Source of the DNA: Alteribacillus sp. YIM 98480
Lineage (GTDB): Bacteria; Bacillota; Bacilli; Bacillales; Marinococcaceae
DNA length: 64,000 nucleotides
Assembly: GCF_009765375.1 (NCBI RefSeq)
Contig: NZ_VTOK01000001.1
Span: 496,001-560,000 of the forward strand
Direction of reading: 5' to 3'
The notes below the pieces were generated by a model that was given only the letters and a program-made list of their open reading frames with translations, was not told the DNA's origin and did no database searches. Shown piece after piece: positions 8,741-16,937 of the stretch. How positions within the stretch are numbered: position 1 is the stretch's first letter; each line of letters starts with the position of its first letter. A program made the translations under genes and the position numbers.

Positions 8741-9769
8741 TTACTCTTCTTCCACGTTTACTTCATCAAGCAGTTCCTGCATGGATTCTTTTTCATCTTC
8801 TAAAAATTCAGCGTATTCTTCGCTGTCCATATACAGTTCATTCCACGCATATTTATCACGCGTTTCATCCCAAAATTCAGAGTCGTTTAATTCTTTGAAT
8901 TTCTCTTCATAGTAAGTGATTTGCTCATCTGTCATGCCAGGAGGTCCAAAAAATCCTCTCCAGTTCACAAACGTTTCGTCAATTCCTTGTTCTGTGGCTG
9001 TAGGAAAGTCTTCAACTACATCGCCCTCTAAACGCTCTTCAGCAGTGACGCCGAGCACTTTAATTTCACCAGCTCGTACTTGTTCAACAGTTTCAGTCAC
9101 ACCAGTGGAATAAACATCTGCGTTGCCGTTTAAAAGGTTAGTCATGGTACTTCCATCTTGAGCTGAAACATATTTTACGGATTGTGGGTCGACACCTGCT
9201 TCTTTTGCGATTTTTACAAATTGAATGTGGTCCATACTTCCTGGGGAAGATTCACCGATTACAGTAATATCTTCTGGACTGTCTTTCATATCTTCAAACA
9301 AATCATTTAAATCATCCCATGGGGCATCCTCACGAACAGCAAAAGCACCATAGTCTGAAATCATGTTTGCAATTGGTGTAAAATCTTCATGTCCGTATTC
9401 TGATTGACCATTTAAAGGAATTAACAGTAAAGGTGGTGACGCCACAAAAAGGTGATGAGGGTTTTCGGCTTTGCCGGCAATGTATGACCAGCCGACGGCC
9501 CCGCCGCCGCCTTCTTTATTGACAACTCCGATTCCTTGATCCATAATGTCTTGTTCTTCAAAACCTTCTGCGGCCATTCGTGCTGTTGTATCCCAGCCGC
9601 CGCCTGCACCAGAAGGGGCAACGAATTCAAGCGATTGTTCTGGCTCCCAGTTTCCGTCTCCAGAGGAGTTACCCTCTGCATTGGAATTTTCTGAATCTTC
9701 TCCGCCGCCGCAAGCAGCCAATGTAATACTTGTGAAAAGTGCCAGTGTAGGCAACCAAATTTTTTTCAT
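8741..9769 (-). CDS. tctC: Tripartite tricarboxylate transporter substrate-binding lipoprotein TctC
   Basis: 342 residues. A signal peptide with lipobox LAAC (Cys20) and a short Gly/Ser/Glu linker precede a two-lobed Bug/TctC fold. The family segment SLEFVAPSGAGGGWDTTAR (near 50) that contacts the carboxylate and the GESSPGSMDHIQFVKIAKEAG region are visible. It captures a di- or tricarboxylate outside the membrane for TctAB. Start: ATG after GGGGGATAACAAC. It is the first gene of the operon. Its promoter region carries a cre-like site (9823-9836) and a tandem 9-bp repeat, and the neighbouring two-component genes probably control it. Confidence 0.95.
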   Translation of the reverse strand: MKKIWLPTLALFTSITLAACGGGEDSENSNAEGNSSGDGNWEPEQSLEFVAPSGAGGGWDTTARMAAEGFEEQDIMDQGIGVVNKEGGGGAVGWSYIAGKAENPHHLFVASPPLLLIPLNGQSEYGHEDFTPIANMISDYGAFAVREDAPWDDLNDLFEDMKDSPEDITVIGESSPGSMDHIQFVKIAKEAGVDPQSVKYVSAQDGSTMTNLLNGNADVYSTGVTETVEQVRAGEIKVLGVTAEERLEGDVVEDFPTATEQGIDETFVNWRGFFGPPGMTDEQITYYEEKFKELNDSEFWDETRDKYAWNELYMDSEEYAEFLEDEKESMQELLDEVNVEEE

Positions 9770-9822
9770 GTTGTTATCCCCCTTTTTTTAATTATTTTAA
9801 GTTTAAAAAAAATAATTAAATC

Positions 9823-9836
9823 TGTAACCGTTTTCA
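9823..9836 (-). promoter_or_regulatory. CcpA catabolite-responsive element (cre) upstream of tctC
   Basis: On the minus strand TGAAAACGGTTACA differs at one position from the cre consensus TGWAARCGYTWNCW. It overlaps a possible -35 (TTGAAA), 17 bases before TATTTT. This predicts glucose repression of carboxylate uptake, as known for Bacillus citM. Confidence 0.7.
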
Positions 9837-9866
9837 AAATAACCCGTATAAAAAATATAAATATCT

Positions 9867-9884
9867 ATTTTGTTCATATTGTTC
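9867..9884. promoter_or_regulatory. Tandem 9-bp direct repeat, candidate response-regulator site
   Basis: ATTTTGTTC is followed directly by ATATTGTTC, about 100 bases before tctC and upstream of the cre/-35 region. The position suits an activator site for the neighbouring CitB-like regulator. No binding consensus is known to me for this protein. Confidence 0.35.
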
Positions 9885-9919
9885 ACTAATGAAAAAAAGG
9901 ATGTTTGAGAAATAAAAAT

Positions 9920-9942
9920 ACCGCCCCATGATGAGGACGGTT
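9920..9942 (-). terminator. Terminator of the two-component system genes
   Basis: On the minus strand ACCGTCCTC pairs with GGGGCGGT (wobbles allowed) and is followed by ATTTTTATTT, about 60 bases after the response regulator stop. Confidence 0.7.
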
Positions 9943-10003
9943 ATAATTAGAATTGTGTTTTCGTACAAAAACTCTAAGGTTTCTCATTTGGACTTGGCGT
10001 AAA

Positions 10004-10708
10004 CTAAGCTTTTCTGATAAAATATCTTCTTTCTGGTCTGCCCACTATCCCATAAATTGGTTTTGCATCCGCCTTGTTGGACGAAATCATGTACTCAAGG
10101 TAGCGCCGTGCAGTGGTTCTAGATGCCCCAAGATATTGTCCCATTTCTTCAGCTGTCATTCCCGCCTTTGCTTTTTCAAGTTCATTTGTTACCGTTTGCA
10201 GTGTGAACGGATCTATACCTTTAGGAAGTTCTTCTACTTTTTCTAATTCACTGCCGACAGAAGGCTCTGGCTGGTGTCTGCGAATGGCGGTGAGCTGGTC
10301 GATATTTTCCTGAGTAACTTGTGTCGTTTCGTGTAACCGCTGATGAAATAATAAATAATCATGTAAGGTCTTTTCCAATCGTTCAAGAGAAACAGGCTTT
10401 ATAATATAATCAAAAACACCATATCGTAAGGAATGCTGCACGTGTTCAGTTTCTGTAGACGCAGAAATAATCAATACGTCGACATTGGGATGTTTTTCAC
10501 GAATTGTTTTAAGTAATTGTGTCCCAAGTTCATCCGGCATATAAATATCAAGTAATAAAAGGTCGATAGAATGCTGTTCAAGCATGCTTAATGTATCTTT
10601 GGCATTTAATGCTTGATGGCTGCATTGAAATCCGTTCACACGGTTAACGAGCTCTTGATGAATAGAAGCAATTCTAAAGTCATCTTCTGCTATTGCTGTT
10701 TGTATCAA
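10004..10708 (-). CDS. Response regulator, CitB/DcuR/CitT family
   Basis: 234 residues. The N-terminal receiver has the acidic pair (EDD, 8-10), phospho-acceptor Asp54 in LLLLDIYMP, and Lys in IIKPVS (~105). After a linker with a Pro/Glu stretch, the C-terminal helix-turn-helix (about 165-225, GQYLGASRTTARRYLEYM) is that of the CitB family, which activates transporters and enzymes for citrate, malate or fumarate. It lies 17 bases after the cognate kinase in the same transcript and next to tctCBA, its likely target. Confidence 0.92.
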   Translation of the reverse strand: MIQTAIAEDDFRIASIHQELVNRVNGFQCSHQALNAKDTLSMLEQHSIDLLLLDIYMPDELGTQLLKTIREKHPNVDVLIISASTETEHVQHSLRYGVFDYIIKPVSLERLEKTLHDYLLFHQRLHETTQVTQENIDQLTAIRRHQPEPSVGSELEKVEELPKGIDPFTLQTVTNELEKAKAGMTAEEMGQYLGASRTTARRYLEYMISSNKADAKPIYGIVGRPERRYFIRKA

Positions 10709-10725
10709 AACATCTCTCCTCCTTT

Positions 10726-12306
10726 TTATGAAGATGGTGTTTTAGGCAAGTAAATAGAGAATATAGCACCACCTTCAGGCTGATTATCAAATTCAAGCAT
10801 TCCGTCAAGGTCAGAAATAGTATCACGGATAATAGCCAGTCCGTAGCCTCGTTTTATATTGCCTGATTTGGTAGAATACCCCTTCTCCATTAAAGTTTCT
10901 ACATCTGCAGACAGTCCTGGGCCATTATCGATGATTTCAAAAATAACATCATTACCTATATCTGTGACGAAAAAGTTCACTTCAGGTTTTGGGCTATTTT
11001 TAGCTGCATCCAAAGCATTATCAATAACATTTCCTAATATAGAAATTATTTTTGTTTGTGATATATGTTCTGGCAATGGCTCCAATTGACTGTTACTATC
11101 TACTTCAAACTTTATTTTCATTTCTGAAGCACGACCTGATTTGCCAGCAAGTACCGCTTGTACGGTAGTATCTTTAATTTGACTAAATATTACTGCTGTT
11201 TGTTTATCTTGATTCATCGTTTCTTCTTCTATTAATTGAATAGCCTCTTTTGTCTGTCCTAAATGAAGATATCCTGAAAGCGCATAGAGTTTATTTGTAT
11301 ATTCGTGATTTTGAGAACGCAGGTCATCCGAATATCTTTTAATATCAGAAAGTGTATTAGCCATTTCCATCATTTCTGTTTTATCACGAAAAGTAGAAAC
11401 AACACCTGCTATTTCCTCGTTATCATAAATAGGCTGACGGTTAATAATAAATACTCTGCCCTTTAGGGAGAGCTCTTGGTTGTATTCCGGACGTCCGTGC
11501 TCTAATACCCGCTCCATAACCGAAGTAGGCAGGATTTCTTTTATAGCTCTGCCTTCAACTGGGTCGTGAAAATCAAGCATTTCTCTAGCGGAATGATTAA
11601 TCATTGTTATAAATCCATCTTTATTAATGGCAATAATTCCTTCGCGAATAGCAGAAAGGATTGTCTGGCGTTCTCGAAACAGACTAGCTATTTGATAAGG
11701 TTCTAATCCGTACATATCTTTTCGAATACTTTTTGAAAGCAATACAGCACCTAACGTACCTATTACTATGGCTGATAAAGCTAAAAGTCCGAGTTCGGAT
11801 AGACGCTCGAGTATGGTTGCTCGTAAATCTTCAATCAAAAAACCGACAGAGACAACTCCTATGATACTGCCGTTTTCATCTCGTATAGGAGCTTTTCCTC
11901 TTAGAGACGGACCAAGTGTACCTTCTGCCTGTGAAACATAGGATTCTCCATTTAATAAAGCTCGGTTATTATCCCCGCCGACCATTTCTTCCCCTATTTT
12001 CCACTCATCAGGGTGAGCGTAGCGGATACCGTTATCATTTCCGATAACAACAAATTCGGCTCCCGATTGTTCTCGAATTCTCTCTGCGTAGGGCTGTAAA
12101 ATAGAAGGGGGGTTATCGGTTTGAAAAGCATCTCGAACAGTAGGTGCTCCTGCAACATAGGTAGCAGTGCTCAATGCTTTATCTCCTAAGGAGTCTTCTA
12201 TATCCGTGGATTCCAAGTAGGCAAAAAAACCAGACAAAGTGAAAGTAACAAAGATAATTAAGGAAAGAATGAGAAGAATAATCTTTGTCTGAATAGTAAC
12301 GTGCAT
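10726..12306 (-). CDS. Sensor histidine kinase, CitA/DcuS family
   Basis: 526 residues, the usual size for CitA/DcuS/CitS kinases. Two membrane helices (~8-30 and ~172-190) flank an extracytoplasmic PAS-type sensor whose RYAHPDEWKIG and GPSLRGKAPI segments are the usual carboxylate-binding positions. A cytoplasmic PAS (~215-320) is followed by the CitA-type H-box (SQNHEYTNKLY, His334) and a HATPase domain with N (NVIDNALDAA) and G (DNGPGLS) boxes. It most likely senses the TctC substrate. The first ATG (MHVTIQTKI) follows GAAAGGGGGAGC. Confidence 0.93.
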   Translation of the reverse strand: MHVTIQTKIILLILSLIIFVTFTLSGFFAYLESTDIEDSLGDKALSTATYVAGAPTVRDAFQTDNPPSILQPYAERIREQSGAEFVVIGNDNGIRYAHPDEWKIGEEMVGGDNNRALLNGESYVSQAEGTLGPSLRGKAPIRDENGSIIGVVSVGFLIEDLRATILERLSELGLLALSAIVIGTLGAVLLSKSIRKDMYGLEPYQIASLFRERQTILSAIREGIIAINKDGFITMINHSAREMLDFHDPVEGRAIKEILPTSVMERVLEHGRPEYNQELSLKGRVFIINRQPIYDNEEIAGVVSTFRDKTEMMEMANTLSDIKRYSDDLRSQNHEYTNKLYALSGYLHLGQTKEAIQLIEEETMNQDKQTAVIFSQIKDTTVQAVLAGKSGRASEMKIKFEVDSNSQLEPLPEHISQTKIISILGNVIDNALDAAKNSPKPEVNFFVTDIGNDVIFEIIDNGPGLSADVETLMEKGYSTKSGNIKRGYGLAIIRDTISDLDGMLEFDNQPEGGAIFSIYLPKTPSS

Positions 12307-12501
12307 TCTTGCTCCCCCTTTCTTCTAAGGTGTCAGAAATTGTCGGTTGATGAAACCTACGATAATGTTCTTTTCATAAATCGTCAAGTAGTGAACCTAG
12401 TGGAATAAAGGACTATAAAGATATGCTAAGATGTGAGAAGAAGAAAAAATTAAATCTTGTTGATCAACCTGAGATAACTAACAGAGAAAGGGTTTTTACA
12501 T

Positions 12502-14673
12502 ATGAGTAAATCAGTCATTCTTGCAGAGAAGCCTTCGGTTGGAAAAGATATAGCTAATGTGCTGGGCTGCAGGAAACAGGGAAACGGATACATGGAAGGA
12601 CGCTCTTATATCGTCACGTGGGCGTTTGGACACCTTGTCACACTTGCTGAACCAGAAGCTTATGACCAACAGTACAAAACGTGGAAATTAGAAGATCTTC
12701 CCATGCTGCCTTCTAAGTTAAAACTTTCCATTATTAAAAAATCAGGTAAACAGTTTAACACCGTGAAATCCCAGCTTCATCGTAAAGATGTAAAAGATGT
12801 AATTATTGCAACGGATGCTGGCAGAGAAGGAGAGCTTGTGGCTCGGTGGATTATTGATAAAGCATCAATTAAAAAACCGATAAAACGTTTGTGGATTTCA
12901 TCAGTTACCAATCAGGCTATAAAAAAAGGATTTAAGGAATTGAAAGATGGGAGAATGTTTAATAACTTATATCAAGCGGCTCAAGCTAGATCAGAAGCAG
13001 ACTGGTATGTCGGCATGAACGCCACCAGGGCGCTGACAACTAAGTTTAATGCATCTTTATCATGCGGGCGCGTGCAAACACCAACCTTGGCGATGATAGA
13101 ACAAAGAGAAAATGAAATAGCTCAGTTTAAGCCCATTTCATTTCAACGGATATATGCTGTAACGGAAATTGGGGTAACGTTTTGGTGGAAAAATCAAAAA
13201 AATGGAGACACAAGAATTTTTTCTAATAAAAAAGCAGATCAGGTATTAACAAGTATTAAGAATGAACCAATAACAATAAAGTCAGTCCGTAAAAAGAAAA
13301 AAACGGATGCTCCTCTGCAATTGTTTGATTTAAACGAGTTGCAACGAGAAGCGAATGGACGTTACGGTTTTTCAGCTAAAGAAACACTTAATACACTGCA
13401 GCGTTTATATGAAACCCATAAAGTACTCACATATCCTCGAACAGACTCGCGCTATCTTTCTTCTGATATAAAGAATACACTGGTGGAACGTTTAAAAGCT
13501 TGTGATGTGCAAGGGTATGCCAAACAGATTTTAAAAATTAAAAAAAACGGCTGGTCATTGAATAGTTCAATGATCAATGATAAAAAAGTAACTGATCATC
13601 ATGCGATTATTCCTACAGAGGAAGCCCCTCGTTTTTCTGCTATGTCTGATAAAGAAAAGAAGATTTATGATTTAGTTATTAAAAGGTTTTTGGCAGCTTT
13701 TTATCCACCTGCCCAATATGAACAAACCGAAATCGAAGGAGTCATTAACGAAGAAATTTTTATTACTAAGGGTAAAAGAGTGCTAAGCGAAGGTTGGAAA
13801 GAAATTTACAAATCAGAGGGAGCGGAAAAAGAAGAAAAACTTCCGCTTTTTAACGAAAAAGAAAAATATAAGCTTATAAAAACAGCTGCAGAAACAGGGG
13901 AAACGAAACCGCCTTCTCTTTTTAATGAAGCTTCCCTATTATCGGCAATGGAAAATCCATCACGGTTCATGGCTGGAGATGATAAAAAGCTGCTAAATAC
14001 GATTAAAAACAAGGGCGGTATTGGAACGGTTGCGACAAGAGCGGATATCATTGAAAAATTGTTAAGCAGCTTTTTGATTGAAAAAAGCGGAAAAAACCTT
14101 AAAATTACATCTAAGGGGAGACAACTATTAGACCTTGTCCCAGAGGAATTAAAATCTCCAACATTAACAGCGGAATGGGAGCAGCGTTTAGAAAGCATAG
14201 AGAAGGGAAAACTCACTAAACAATCGTTTATAGAAGAGATGAAAACCTATGCTGCTGAAGTGGTTCAAAATATAAAACAAAGTTCTAAATCTTTTAAACA
14301 TGATAATGTAACGGGAACTCCTTGTCCGCAGTGCGGAAAGCTTCTTCTTGAAATCAATGGAAAACGAGGGAAAATGAAAGTATGTCAAGACAGAGCGTGC
14401 GGCTACAAGAAAAATATTTCAAAGATAACGAATGCACGGTGTCCTCAATGCAAAAAGAAAATGGAACTGCGTGGAGAAGGGGAAGGGCAAATATTTGTCT
14501 GCCGCTGCAACTATAAAGAAAAAGTGTCTTCCTTTAATAAAAGAAGAAAACAAGAAAAAAACAGTAAAGCAACGAAACAGGATGTAAAGAAGTATTTAAA
14601 CCAACAAAACGACGAAGATTTGAAAAACCCGGCCTTAGCTGAAGCTTTAAAGAAACTTCAAAAGAAGCAATAA
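12502..14673 (+). CDS. topB: DNA topoisomerase III
   Basis: 723 residues (B. subtilis TopB is 727). TOPRIM domain at the N-terminus (SVILAEKPSVGKDIANVLG; ATDAGREGE near 105). The catalytic Tyr311 lies in LTYPRTDSRYLSSD. Further conserved segments are SCGRVQTPTLAMIEQRE and GIGTVATRADIIEKL. The C-terminal ~110 residues hold two zinc-ribbon-like Cys clusters (CPQCGKLL...CQDRACGY and CPQCKKKM...CRC) and a Lys-rich tail. A type IA enzyme, it decatenates and relaxes single-stranded-containing DNA, often together with RecQ (recQ lies 9 kb away). Start: ATG after GAGAAAGGG. Confidence 0.96.
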   Translation: MSKSVILAEKPSVGKDIANVLGCRKQGNGYMEGRSYIVTWAFGHLVTLAEPEAYDQQYKTWKLEDLPMLPSKLKLSIIKKSGKQFNTVKSQLHRKDVKDVIIATDAGREGELVARWIIDKASIKKPIKRLWISSVTNQAIKKGFKELKDGRMFNNLYQAAQARSEADWYVGMNATRALTTKFNASLSCGRVQTPTLAMIEQRENEIAQFKPISFQRIYAVTEIGVTFWWKNQKNGDTRIFSNKKADQVLTSIKNEPITIKSVRKKKKTDAPLQLFDLNELQREANGRYGFSAKETLNTLQRLYETHKVLTYPRTDSRYLSSDIKNTLVERLKACDVQGYAKQILKIKKNGWSLNSSMINDKKVTDHHAIIPTEEAPRFSAMSDKEKKIYDLVIKRFLAAFYPPAQYEQTEIEGVINEEIFITKGKRVLSEGWKEIYKSEGAEKEEKLPLFNEKEKYKLIKTAAETGETKPPSLFNEASLLSAMENPSRFMAGDDKKLLNTIKNKGGIGTVATRADIIEKLLSSFLIEKSGKNLKITSKGRQLLDLVPEELKSPTLTAEWEQRLESIEKGKLTKQSFIEEMKTYAAEVVQNIKQSSKSFKHDNVTGTPCPQCGKLLLEINGKRGKMKVCQDRACGYKKNISKITNARCPQCKKKMELRGEGEGQIFVCRCNYKEKVSSFNKRRKQEKNSKATKQDVKKYLNQQNDEDLKNPALAEALKKLQKKQ

Positions 14674-14689
14674 AATTTAGTAGTAAAAG

Positions 14690-14718
14690 TTGTTCTTAAA
14701 AACAATTTGTGGTAAAGT
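14690..14718 (+). promoter_or_regulatory. Sigma-A-type promoter in the topB-cshA gap
   Basis: TTGTTC at 14690, a 17-base spacer and TAAAGT at 14713-14718. It lies just after topB and drives the short interval ending in the terminator at 14776-14811. Confidence 0.5.
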
Positions 14719-14724
14719 TAAAAA

Positions 14725-14811
14725 GTTGTGTTAAAGATTGATGGAAAGTACATGAAATAAAATATCCAAAATGGGCTGTATCCCGTTAAGGAATCGGGGT
14801 GCAGTTTTTTT
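14725..14811 (+). ncRNA. Candidate small RNA or attenuated leader upstream of cshA
   Basis: The ~85 bases between a good promoter (14690-14718) and a hairpin ending in seven T (CTGTATCCCG/CGGGGTGCAG with wobbles, 14776-14804, then TTTTTTT) contain no open frame. Either a free small RNA is made, or the transcript continues into cshA when the hairpin fails. The family is unknown to me. The 300-base gap also contains a dispersed repeat copy (14835-14907) and the cshA leader. Confidence 0.4.
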
Positions 14812-14834
14812 ATACTTTAGAAAGGTTTAACTTT

Positions 14835-14907
14835 GTTAAAGGATCAAAGTATAAGGAAAGTTACGATTCCCGCCATAGGACTCGGCGGCAAACCGAGTTT
14901 ATCTAAA
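14835..14907 (+). repeat. Dispersed two-hairpin element, full-length copy A (upstream of cshA)
   Basis: About 73 bases, nearly collinear with the copy at 38651-38724: AAAGGATCAAA, TATAAG, AAAG.TACG, GCCATA.GGACT and CGGCGGCAA are shared. The 3' half forms ACTCGG/CCGAGT followed by a T-rich stretch, or alternatively CCGCC/GGCGG. It ends 66 bases before the cshA start. Confidence 0.7.
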
Positions 14908-14973
14908 TGCGTTTATTGGGAATAAATAAACCAAATACAGAAGAGTTTAATAATAAAAAGGAGTTATATTATA

Positions 14974-16416
14974 TTGACATTGTTTACAGAATTACAGATG
15001 GATGAACAAATTTTGAAAGCCGTAAATAATATGGGCTTTGAAGAAGCTACTCCAATTCAGGCAGAGGTTATTCCAAAGGTAAAAGAAGGAAGAGATATTA
15101 TTGGGCAGGCTCAAACCGGAACGGGGAAAACTGCAGCTTTTGGAATTCCTTTGATTGAGCAGATGGACCAAGAAGCACATCCTCAAGGGCTGGTCCTTGC
15201 TCCGACACGTGAACTTGCGATTCAAGTATCAGAAGAGTTAAATCGTCTTGGTCGTTTTAAAGGTGTGCAGTCGCTTGCTATTTATGGCGGCCAGGAAATA
15301 AGCCGGCAAATTAAAGCATTAAAACGCCACCCGCAAATTATTGTAGCGACACCTGGACGATTTATGGATCATATGAGAAGAAGAACTATTCGCCCAAAAT
15401 ATATGAAAATGGTCGTTCTTGATGAAGCAGATGAAATGCTGAGCATGGGCTTTGTGGAAGATATCGAAACGATTTTGAGTGAAATTCCTGAAGAGAGGCA
15501 GACATTATTATTTTCTGCTACCATGCCAAAACGGCTTCAATCAGTGACAGCGAAGTTTATGGACAATCCTGAGGTAGTTAAAGTTAAAAGCAAAGGCCTG
15601 ACCGTATCGAATATTGAGCAGCGTTTCATTGAAGTTCCTGAAAAACAAAAGTTTGATACGCTGTGCCATTTACTAGACATTACTCCGCCTGAGCTTGCCA
15701 TCGTATTTGGACGAACGAAGCGCCGGGTAGATGAAGTATCTGAAGCCTTAACGCGGAGAGGATATGCAGCAGAAGGTATACATGGAGATCTTAAACAAGC
15801 TCAGCGGGACAAAGTGCTTCGCAAATTTAAACAAGGCACTATTGACATTTTAGTTGCGACAGATGTCGCCGCTCGCGGACTGGATGTCAGCGGAGTTACC
15901 CATGTCTACAACTTTGATTTGCCGCAGGACCCGGAAAGTTATGTGCACCGAATCGGCAGAACCGGCCGGGCAGGTAAAGAAGGCATAGCCTATAGTTTTT
16001 CAACCCCTAAAGAAATCAGTCATTTAAAATTTATTGAAGAAACGACGAAAAAGAAAATGATCCGCCAGGACATTCCTACGTATGCTGAAGCAATGCATGG
16101 ACGTTACCAGCAAGTGGTTAATAAACTGTTAGAAACAGTTAAAAATGAAGATACGGAAGACTTAGAGAGCACAGCAAAAACATTGCTAAGCGGACATGAT
16201 CCTGTCACACTGGTAGCTGCTGCTTTGAAAATGAATACGAATGAACCCGACAATATAGAAATTAAATTGACAGAGGAAGCATCACTGCGGCCTAAGAAAG
16301 AACGAGGCAATCGAAAAAAAGGATTTAAGAAAAACCATCGTGGAAAGAAAAAGCCGTACAAACAATCGCGTTCACGCAATGACGGGTCTTCAAGAAAAAG
16401 AAAGAAAACCGTTTAA
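14974..16416 (+). CDS. cshA: DEAD-box ATP-dependent RNA helicase CshA
   Basis: 480 residues. All SF2 DEAD-box motifs are present: Q motif (GFEEATPIQ), I (AQTGTGKT), Ia (PTREL), II (DEAD, ~151), III (SAT), V (DVAARGLD) and VI ([11 protein letters not shown]). The C-terminus is a basic tail rich in Lys/Arg/Gly ([20 protein letters not shown]). It matches Bacillus CshA/YdbR, a cold-adaptation and RNA-degradosome helicase. The start is TTG at 14974 behind AAAAGGAG at ~10 bases; a second TTG at 14980 is possible. A long leader carries the repeat copy A. A strong terminator follows. Confidence 0.93.
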   Translation: MTLFTELQMDEQILKAVNNMGFEEATPIQAEVIPKVKEGRDIIGQAQTGTGKTAAFGIPLIEQMDQEAHPQGLVLAPTRELAIQVSEELNRLGRFKGVQSLAIYGGQEISRQIKALKRHPQIIVATPGRFMDHMRRRTIRPKYMKMVVLDEADEMLSMGFVEDIETILSEIPEERQTLLFSATMPKRLQSVTAKFMDNPEVVKVKSKGLTVSNIEQRFIEVPEKQKFDTLCHLLDITPPELAIVFGRTKRRVDEVSEALTRRGYAAEGIHGDLKQAQRDKVLRKFKQGTIDILVATDVAARGLDVSGVTHVYNFDLPQDPESYVHRIGRTGRAGKEGIAYSFSTPKEISHLKFIEETTKKKMIRQDIPTYAEAMHGRYQQVVNKLLETVKNEDTEDLESTAKTLLSGHDPVTLVAAALKMNTNEPDNIEIKLTEEASLRPKKERGNRKKGFKKNHRGKKKPYKQSRSRNDGSSRKRKKTV

Positions 16417-16427
16417 ATGAAAATACA

Positions 16428-16457
16428 AATAACCGCCTGAAATAGGGCGGTTATTTT
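16428..16457 (+). terminator. Terminator of cshA
   Basis: Perfect 10-bp stem AATAACCGCC/GGCGGTTATT with an 8-base loop, followed by T-rich sequence. Confidence 0.85.
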
Positions 16458-16468
16458 TGTGAAAAATA

Positions 16469-16728
16469 GGGCTGCGTCAAAAGGTTAGTTCAGGGTGTGT
16501 GTCTTCTATCAGTTGGAATATTCTAAGTTCTGCGTAGAAGAGGGCATTGTGAAGACTCTGTAGTGATGGATTTGCCCATGAGGAGACGAAATCGCCTCCT
16601 GCGGTAACGAAGACACTACACTACAGTTACGAACAAGGGAAGTTGGAGGAGATGCCGCACTTGTGATCTGAGAGTGAAGCGGAGAGCGGAGTATCTCTTT
16701 TGCCAAAAACTCACTTATGGAACAGCTC
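16469..16728. mobile_element. MITE-like non-coding intergenic element
   Basis: The ~520-base gap between cshA and yfmR holds a 260-base block whose ends are imperfect inverted repeats (GGGCTGCGTCAAAAG at the left, GAGCTGTTCCATAAG read inward from the right). It is more GC-rich than its surroundings and has internal inverted patches such as GAGACGAAATCGCCTC. Its only frame (65 codons, minus) has no recognisable product. I read it as a Bacillaceae intergenic repeat of MITE type; only one copy is in this window. The rest of the gap (16729-16937) shows only AT-rich leader sequence. Confidence 0.4.
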
Positions 16729-16937
16729 TTTTTGTGGGTGAAGAAGTTTATTAATAAAATCGTACCACTATATGTAATAAAAATACTGACCTCGTATGGT
16801 TAAAAACAAAAGATTTTTTACGATCTTAGGAGCCTATGCCAGAACGTTTTAAAGACAAGCCAAGCTTTTTAATGTTCACTCATGTTATGATAGAAGGTAT
16901 GGAATTCCCTGATAAACGATAAAAAGGGGGAAACAAT

